Positions 6,313 to 11,038 of a DNA stretch of 11,038 nucleotides are shown here, piece by piece. Where the stretch lies: the NCBI GenBank assembly GCA_947581745.1, contig CANPVW010000288.1, positions 1-11,038 of the forward strand, given 5' to 3'. Below the pieces are notes generated by a model. That model was not told the DNA's origin, did not search any database, and saw nothing but the letters and a program-made list of their open reading frames with translations. The stretch comes from Candidatus Benthicola azotiphorus. Its GTDB lineage: Bacteria > Gemmatimonadota > Gemmatimonadetes > Palauibacterales > Palauibacteraceae. Within the stretch, counting starts at the first letter, position 1. Every line of letters begins with the position of its first letter. The translations under genes were made by a program, and so were the position numbers.

Positions 6313-7721
6313 CCGGCGCTCCACCGCTCGGCACGGGCGTGCTGGCCGCGATGTACGGAGCGGTGCGCGCGATGCAGCTCTATCCCGCCGAGAACGAGGT
6401 CGTGAAGAGAAGCCTCAGAGAGGTCGGGGAGCAGGCCGAGAGGATCCTCGAGCACGAAGGGGGGCTGAGCGTCTGGGTGGCGGGCAATTACATGTTCGTC
6501 AACGACCTGCAGGTGCGACTCGATCTGCACGACTACGCGGCTCTCGCTGCCTTCAGGGAGGTGTTCCGCGGCCACGGGGTCGGTCGCATGGAGGCGGATC
6601 CGAAGACCGGCTCGGAGGACTGGCATGCGTTCCTCTCGGCCATCGCCACGGATCCCGCCCCGGGACAGCCTCCCCTGGAAGCCCTGCAGGCGGATCTGGC
6701 GAGCCGGGGTGTCACGCACATCAGTGTCGGACCGCCCTCCCCGATGTTCCAGGGCAGCGAGGGCGAGCAGTCCCTGGACGCCGCGCGCAGGACGTACGCG
6801 AGATCGGTCAAGGTCGCTCGCGACATGATGGAGGGACTGGTCCTCGGGAAGGCGATCGGCGCGCGCCGGGCCGAACGAGCGGTGCTGGCCGTCGTCGACC
6901 AGGTGCTGCAGGATCCGGCCACGATGCTCGGAATGCTCACGCTGCGGGACTTCGACGATCACTCTTACGTCCACTCCGTCAACGTGGCGATTCTGTCAGT
7001 CGCGCTCGGCGACTATCTCGGGTTCAATCGCGAGCAGCTCTTCGAACTGGGATTCGCCGCCCTGTTCCACGACATCGGCAAGGTCCTGATCCCGCAGGCC
7101 GTGCTCAACAAGATGGGATGGCTGAACGACGAGGAATGGAGGCTGGTGAGCCAGCACCCGGATTTCGGCCTCCTGATGCTGTTCAACGTGGAGGGGTTCG
7201 AGGACCTCCCGTACCGCGCCATGCTGGCGGTCTACGAGCACCACATGAAGCCCGATCTGTCGGGGTACCCCAGGGTCATTCGCCGGCGGCGACAGGGATT
7301 GTTCGCCCGCATCATAGCGCTCACGGAAGCGTACGACGCGGCTATTTCCAACTACAGTAAGCAGTTCCTGCCCTGCTCGCCCGATGAGGCCATCCGTCAG
7401 CTGCGGGAGGCGGAGAGCGGGGCGTACGACAAGGTCCTGATTCGCGCCTTCGTCAACATGATGGGCATTTTCCCGGTCGCCACCCTCGTCATTCTGGACA
7501 CCGGCGAGATGGGCGTCGTGGTCGCCCCGAATCCGAACCCCAAGGCACTCAACCGTCCGCTCGTCCGGATCATCGCGAGCCCCGACGGTGAGCGGGTGGG
7601 GGAAGGTCCGATACGGGATCTTACCGAGCGCGATCCGGAGACCGGCGGCTATCGGCGCAGCATAGCGCGATCCACGGATCCGGGCCGCTACGGTATCAAC
7701 GTCGCCGACCATGTCGCCTGA
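6309..7721 (+). CDS. HD-GYP-type phosphohydrolase with an uncharacterised N-terminal domain
   Basis: This 470-aa cytoplasmic protein has an HD-GYP domain at about 205-380. Metal-site motifs are visible: HS at 222-223, HDIGK at 254-258, QHPDFG at 282-287, EHH at 310-312, GYP at 319-321 and AYDAA at 341-345. Canonical HD-GYP proteins hydrolyse cyclic di-GMP using a di- or tri-iron site. Here the GYP loop reads HHMKPDLSGYP instead of HHE.xDGxGYP, so substrate and activity are uncertain. Residues 10-112 form a domain shared with the HEAT-repeat protein encoded just upstream. Residues 385-425 look like a small beta-rich tail (FPVATLVILDTGEMGVVVAP). The ATG start overlaps the previous stop (ATGA) and has a good GGGAGG Shine-Dalgarno, so the two proteins are probably made in matched amounts. 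There is no receiver or PAS domain. Confidence 0.86.
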   Translation: MTGAPPLGTGVLAAMYGAVRAMQLYPAENEVVKRSLREVGEQAERILEHEGGLSVWVAGNYMFVNDLQVRLDLHDYAALAAFREVFRGHGVGRMEADPKTGSEDWHAFLSAIATDPAPGQPPLEALQADLASRGVTHISVGPPSPMFQGSEGEQSLDAARRTYARSVKVARDMMEGLVLGKAIGARRAERAVLAVVDQVLQDPATMLGMLTLRDFDDHSYVHSVNVAILSVALGDYLGFNREQLFELGFAALFHDIGKVLIPQAVLNKMGWLNDEEWRLVSQHPDFGLLMLFNVEGFEDLPYRAMLAVYEHHMKPDLSGYPRVIRRRRQGLFARIIALTEAYDAAISNYSKQFLPCSPDEAIRQLREAESGAYDKVLIRAFVNMMGIFPVATLVILDTGEMGVVVAPNPNPKALNRPLVRIIASPDGERVGEGPIRDLTERDPETGGYRRSIARSTDPGRYGINVADHVA

Positions 7722-8613
7722 AGGGACTGCGCGACCTCGGGTCACGCGGAGTCCGTTCGAGATGCCGGGGCCTCGGGGCGGGCTGCTTCGCGGCGACGTG
7801 CGATCGGTCGCCGGCGATTCTCCGGCCGATCCGTCGGACGCGACCTGCGAATGCGCGATCGTCGTGTGCCACGGATTCAAGGGATTCAAGGACTGGGGGT
7901 TCTTCCCCTACCTGGCCGAACGTCTCGCGATTGCGACCGGCGCGGCCGTTGCTTCATTCAACTTCTCGGGATCGGGAATCGGTCCCGACCTCGAGAGCTT
8001 TACGGACCTCGACGGATTCGGTCACAACACCTTCTCTCGAGAGGTCGCCGACCTCGAGGCGATTCTGGAGGGATTGCGTGAGGGACGCCTGGGGAGCGTC
8101 CGCCTCGATCCGCCAGACGCGGTGGGGCTGATCGGGCACAGTCGGGGCGCCGCGGCGGTGATCCTGGCGGGAGCGCGCGACCCGGCGGTGCAGGCCGTCG
8201 TGACGTGGGCCGGCATCGGATCCGTGTTCCGGTACGAGGCCTTGTTCACCGACTCCCTGCGCGATACCGGCGTGATGGAAGTCCTGAACTCGCGCACCGG
8301 TCAGCGCCTGCCGCTCTATCGGGACGTGCTCGATGACCTGGCGGCGAACCGGGACGCGCTGGACATGGAAGCGGCGGCCCGCCGACTCGGTCCGAAGCTG
8401 TTGATCGTTCACGGGACGGAGGATGATGCCGTGCCAGTCGCCGAGGCCTACGCCCTGCACGGCGCGGCTGGCGGATCCGGGCTGGCGATCATCGATGGCG
8501 CAGGCCACACGATGGAGGCTTCACACCCGTTTCCGGGCCCGAACCCGAAGCTGGATGAGGCGGTGAGCCGATCCACGGATCATTTCAATCGGCACCTGGG
8601 GAGCCGGTCATGA
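7711..8613 (+). CDS. Alpha/beta hydrolase, dienelactone-hydrolase/esterase-like
   Basis: This is a 300-aa serine hydrolase of the alpha/beta fold. The oxyanion-region strand is VVCHGFKGFKDWGFF (51-65). The nucleophile elbow GHSRGA (142-147) contains Ser144. HGTEDDAVP (234-242) supplies the acid, probably D238, and GAGH (263-266) supplies His266. The HGFKGFKDW and FNFSGSG pattern resembles prokaryotic serine aminopeptidase/S33-like or uncharacterised esterases; the substrate cannot be deduced. The first 45 residues are polar and poorly conserved, without a signal peptide. ATG 7711 overlaps the HD-GYP stop by 11 nt and has no clear Shine-Dalgarno, so it probably depends on translational coupling. 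Its stop overlaps the lipoprotein start (ATGA). Confidence 0.87.
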   Translation: MSPEGTARPRVTRSPFEMPGPRGGLLRGDVRSVAGDSPADPSDATCECAIVVCHGFKGFKDWGFFPYLAERLAIATGAAVASFNFSGSGIGPDLESFTDLDGFGHNTFSREVADLEAILEGLREGRLGSVRLDPPDAVGLIGHSRGAAAVILAGARDPAVQAVVTWAGIGSVFRYEALFTDSLRDTGVMEVLNSRTGQRLPLYRDVLDDLAANRDALDMEAAARRLGPKLLIVHGTEDDAVPVAEAYALHGAAGGSGLAIIDGAGHTMEASHPFPGPNPKLDEAVSRSTDHFNRHLGSRS

Positions 8614-9140
8614 TCGAACCTCTCGCGAACTGCGCGGGCAGGATGAGCGACCGATCGCTCCTGCGCGCATCGACCCTGCCCATGCTCCTGGCAGCGGTCC
8701 TCGTGTCAGCGTGCAGCTTCGAGGTCGAGGCAGAGGGTGATTCGGACGTCCAGGGGACCGTCGACGCGATGCTCACCGAGTCCGCGGCGGCGTGGAACAG
8801 CGGCGAGCTCGAGGGCTTCATCGATGACTACATGGAGTCCGCCAACACGACCTACATCGGGGCTGGCGGACTCCTGACCGGATTCGACGCGATTCGCGCC
8901 CGCTACGCCCCCTTGTTCGAGCCCGGGGCATCACGTGACAGCCTGCGGTTCGAGGACCTGCGAGTGCGGAGGCTCGCGGCGGTAGACGCGATAGCCACGG
9001 CACGGTGGATTCTCTACCGGTACGGAGAGGTGACCGGTTCGGGGCCGTTCACACTCGTCCTCCGTCACACGAGCGCCGGGTGGAAGATCATTCACGACCA
9101 CTCGTCCTCGGATCCCGCTCCGCCCCCGCCCGCGGAGTAG
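8610..9140 (+). CDS. Lipoprotein with NTF2-like (DUF4440/SnoaL-type) domain
   Basis: This 176-aa protein has a type II signal peptide: a basic n-region around R16-R19, a hydrophobic stretch LPMLLAAVLVSAC, and a lipobox LVSAC with lipidated Cys35. Residues about 48-165 look like an NTF2-like fold: an initial helix with AAAWNSGELEGFIDDYM (59-75), a central GFDAIRARY (91-99), and C-terminal strands ending in GWKIIHDHSS (157-166), typical of DUF4440/YybH-like proteins. The tail is proline-rich. The ATG overlaps the previous stop (ATGA). An internal ATG at 8643 (M12) would give a shorter, more conventional signal sequence and is a fair alternative. Proteins of this class bind small molecules or act as enzymes, but the role here is unknown. 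It should be anchored on the periplasmic side of a membrane. Confidence 0.83.
   Translation: MIEPLANCAGRMSDRSLLRASTLPMLLAAVLVSACSFEVEAEGDSDVQGTVDAMLTESAAAWNSGELEGFIDDYMESANTTYIGAGGLLTGFDAIRARYAPLFEPGASRDSLRFEDLRVRRLAAVDAIATARWILYRYGEVTGSGPFTLVLRHTSAGWKIIHDHSSSDPAPPPPAE
9134..9137 (+). promoter_or_regulatory. Shine-Dalgarno setting the GTG start of glcF
   Basis: GGAG lies 5 nt before GTG 9143 and partly inside the end of the lipoprotein gene. It supports GTG 9143 over a longer in-frame reading from ATG 9005, which would overlap the lipoprotein gene by 136 nt and add 46 residues unrelated to GlcF. Confidence 0.65.
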
Positions 9141-9142
9141 CC

Positions 9143-10465
9143 GTGGCTGACGGCGCGGTCATCGACTCACCTCCGGAGGCGGACTCGCCCGGGCCGGAGA
9201 TCTCCGGCGAGCTCCTCGCCGCGTGCGTGCATTGCGGCTTCTGCGTCCCCGTCTGCCCGACGTGGGACATCCTGCGCGAAGAGAACGACTCGCCGCGCGG
9301 ACGGCTGTACCTGATGCGCGCGGAGGCCGATGGACGCGTGGATCCGCAAGGGGCCTTCGCGGTGCACATCGGCCGTTGCCTCGGTTGCCGGGCGTGCGAG
9401 TCGGTATGTCCCGCCGGTGTCGAGTACGGTCATCTGCTGGAACAGGCGCGGGCCCGAATTCCCCCCAGGCCGGAGGCCCGACGCCGGGAGAGGTGGCTCC
9501 TGGCGGCGCTGACGGACCCGCGGCCGGCGAGAATCACCTACGCCGTGGCCCGATTCATCAGGGCGTCCGGACTCGCAGCCGGGCTGGGGAGGCGGCTTCC
9601 CGGCACCGTTGGACGCATGCTGCGGCTCCTCGCGGCGACCAGGCCGACGCCCGCTCTCGAGCGGCCGCCCGCCGAACCGGGTGCGGATACGACCGACCCG
9701 GAGTCGGGAGACGGCGAAAGCTACGTCCTCCTCGAGGGCTGCGTGATGGACGGCCTGTTCGGGCACGTGCACACGGCTGCCCGCCGGACGCTGGCCATGG
9801 CCGGCTACCGTGAGATCCGAGCGCCCGGACAGGCCTGCTGTGGCGCCCTGCACGCGCATGCCGGACTCCTGGTGCAGGCCCGGGCGATGGCTCGCGCGAA
9901 CATCGAGGCGTTCGAGCGAGCCGACTGCGACTGGATCGTCACCGACTCGGCGGGTTGTGGCGCCGGCCTGAAGGACTATCCGGCCTGGCTCGCCGACGAA
10001 CCCGAGTGGAAGGAACGCGCCGAGGCCATCGCCTCTCGGGTGAGGGATGTCACGGAGATTCTCGCGACGGCAATGAAGACATCCGGTGACTCCGCGCGGT
10101 TTCCGGGAGGAGCGACGACTCTCCAGGGACGGGTCGGCTACGACGCGCCGTGTCACCTTCATCACGGCCAGAGGATCCAGTCGGAGCCGCTGGAGATCCT
10201 GCGCTCGGTTCGGGGCCTCGAAGTCGAGGAGCTGCCTTCGGCGGACCGATGCTGCGGTGGGGCGGGACTCTACAGCCTCGCGCACCCGGACCTCGCGATC
10301 GCGGTCAGGGCACCGAAGCTGGCGGAGGCCCAGCAGGGCGCCTACGACTGGATCGCCACCGGCAACCCGGGGTGCATCATGTACATCGGCGCGGGGCTGT
10401 TGTGGTCCGGGGATCGAACGCCCGTGGTGCATCCGATCGAACTCGTGGACCGGGCCTGGAGCTGA
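9143..10465 (+). CDS. glcF: Glycolate oxidase iron-sulfur subunit GlcF
   Basis: This 440-aa protein carries two [4Fe-4S] ferredoxin motifs, C28xxC31xxC34xxxC38-P and C79xxC82xxC85xxxC89-P. Two cysteine-rich CCG domains of the GlcF/HdrB/LldE type follow. The first uses C200, CC at 232-233 and C272; the second uses C337, CC at 370-371 and C411. The family role is to carry electrons from the GlcD/GlcE flavins to the membrane quinone pool. The length fits; E. coli GlcF is slightly over 400 residues. The start is GTG two nt after the lipoprotein stop, with a well-placed GGAG. The notable point is position: about 5.9 kb and six unrelated genes separate it from glcE, whereas glcDEF is normally contiguous. 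A different CCG-domain partner for another dehydrogenase is possible, but with glcDE upstream GlcF is much more likely. Confidence 0.9.
   Translation: MADGAVIDSPPEADSPGPEISGELLAACVHCGFCVPVCPTWDILREENDSPRGRLYLMRAEADGRVDPQGAFAVHIGRCLGCRACESVCPAGVEYGHLLEQARARIPPRPEARRRERWLLAALTDPRPARITYAVARFIRASGLAAGLGRRLPGTVGRMLRLLAATRPTPALERPPAEPGADTTDPESGDGESYVLLEGCVMDGLFGHVHTAARRTLAMAGYREIRAPGQACCGALHAHAGLLVQARAMARANIEAFERADCDWIVTDSAGCGAGLKDYPAWLADEPEWKERAEAIASRVRDVTEILATAMKTSGDSARFPGGATTLQGRVGYDAPCHLHHGQRIQSEPLEILRSVRGLEVEELPSADRCCGGAGLYSLAHPDLAIAVRAPKLAEAQQGAYDWIATGNPGCIMYIGAGLLWSGDRTPVVHPIELVDRAWS
10458..10461 (+). promoter_or_regulatory. Shine-Dalgarno for the terminal oxidoreductase gene
   Basis: GGAG sits 5 nt upstream of GTG 10467, inside the last codons of glcF. 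It identifies the GTG start of the gene that runs off the right edge. Confidence 0.6.
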
Positions 10466-10466
10466 C

Positions 10467-11038
10467 GTGCCCGGGAAGAGGGAATTCGACTTCCTGATCA
10501 TCGGGGGTGGGCTGGCGGCCTCGTCCGCGATGGATGGAATCCTGCAGGTGGCGCCGGCTTCGAAGGTCGCCCTCGTTACGGAAGAGTCGGAACCGCCCTA
10601 CCAGCGCCCTCCGCTGTCGAAGGAGTACCTGCAGTACCCCGATCTCCCGCGCACCCTGCTGCACGTGAAGCCGGAGGGCTGGTTCGAGGAGCAGGAAGGG
10701 GTGGAGCTGCTGACGAGGCAGAAGGTTCTCGAGCTGGATCCGGCCGCCATGACCGTCACTACGGCCAGGGGCAACGTGTTCGGCGGCTCGCGGATTCTGC
10801 TCGCGACGGGCGGGCGGGCGCGTCGGCTGGAGGTCCCCGGATGTGACCTGCCGGGCGTGTTCACCCTGAGGACCGTCGAGGATTCGGAGGCGATCAGGGA
10901 GGCCGCGAAAGTCGGATCGAAGGCCGTCCTGGTCGGGGCGGGCTTCGTCGGAATGGAGCTCGCGGCTTCGCTTTCCGTGCACGGCGTCGCGTCGACGGTC
11001 GTCGAGGCGCTGGACCGGGTCTGGGCGGGCACCCTGCC
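10467..11038 (+). CDS. FAD/NAD(P)-dependent pyridine nucleotide-disulfide-type oxidoreductase, 3' truncated by window
   Basis: The frame from GTG 10467 stays open to the window end (190 codons plus 2 nt). The N-terminus is a dinucleotide-binding fold, FLIIGGGLAASSA (9-21), which binds the FAD ADP moiety. It is followed by PYQRPPLSKEYL (44-55), ILLATGGRARRLEVPG (110-125), LPGVFTLRTVEDS (128-140), and a second nucleotide site VLVGAGFVGMELA (154-166) for NAD(P)H. This order matches ferredoxin/rubredoxin reductase-like and AIF-like flavoproteins, which oxidise NAD(P)H or pass electrons to a small redox protein. No redox CxxxxC motif of the disulfide reductase kind is visible. It starts 1 nt after glcF with a good Shine-Dalgarno, so it shares that operon. 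The C-terminal dimerisation domain is outside the window, so the exact acceptor cannot be named. Confidence 0.88.
   Translation, partial: MPGKREFDFLIIGGGLAASSAMDGILQVAPASKVALVTEESEPPYQRPPLSKEYLQYPDLPRTLLHVKPEGWFEEQEGVELLTRQKVLELDPAAMTVTTARGNVFGGSRILLATGGRARRLEVPGCDLPGVFTLRTVEDSEAIREAAKVGSKAVLVGAGFVGMELAASLSVHGVASTVVEALDRVWAGTL

Noticed and set aside
9005..9142. N-terminal extension of GlcF from ATG 9005
   Set aside because: The 46 extra residues lie inside the lipoprotein gene in another frame and have no GlcF similarity; GTG 9143 has a properly spaced GGAG.
9167..10501. Minus-strand 444-codon frame opposite glcF
   Set aside because: Long antisense frames are expected at this G+C content. 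The peptide has no recognisable motif, while the plus strand encodes paired Fe-S and CCG motifs of GlcF.

Overview
This window is strongly G+C-rich. Its tRNA genes lack an encoded CCA tail and several starts are GTG or TTG. The content suggests a free-living, respiring bacterium with glycolate oxidation and cobalamin use. The style fits Gemmatimonadota or a nearby high-G+C phylum, but nothing here fixes the taxon, so that is a weak inference.

Positions 1-506 hold four tRNA genes on the minus strand. In transcription order they are initiator tRNA-fMet(CAU), tRNA-Asn(GUU), tRNA-Phe(GAA) and tRNA-Trp(CCA), the last cut by the window edge. A near-consensus promoter (TTGACA, 17 bp, TACCAT) sits directly upstream of tRNA-fMet. 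A terminator-like hairpin with a T-rich tail follows tRNA-fMet and separates it from the other three. The 92 bp at 507-598 form a divergent promoter region.

Positions 599-11038 hold ten genes on the plus strand, packed as one apparent operon. Six junctions are 4-nt start/stop overlaps (GTGA, TTGA or ATGA), one is an 11-nt overlap, and the last two are gaps of 2 and 1 nt. The order is glcD, glcE, a secreted matrixin-type metalloprotease, a PduO-type cobalamin adenosyltransferase, a HEAT-repeat protein, an HD-GYP-type phosphohydrolase, an alpha/beta hydrolase, an NTF2-like lipoprotein, glcF, and an FAD/NAD(P)-dependent oxidoreductase cut by the right edge.

GlcD, GlcE and GlcF together should form the membrane-associated glycolate oxidase, which passes electrons from glycolate (or a related 2-hydroxy acid) through FAD and Fe-S clusters towards quinone. 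Here glcF is separated from glcDE by six unrelated genes. The most interesting pair is the HEAT-repeat protein and the HD-GYP protein. They are encoded side by side with an ATGA overlap, and their N-terminal regions align without gaps over about 52 residues. This suggests a shared, uncharacterised domain and a two-protein signalling module.
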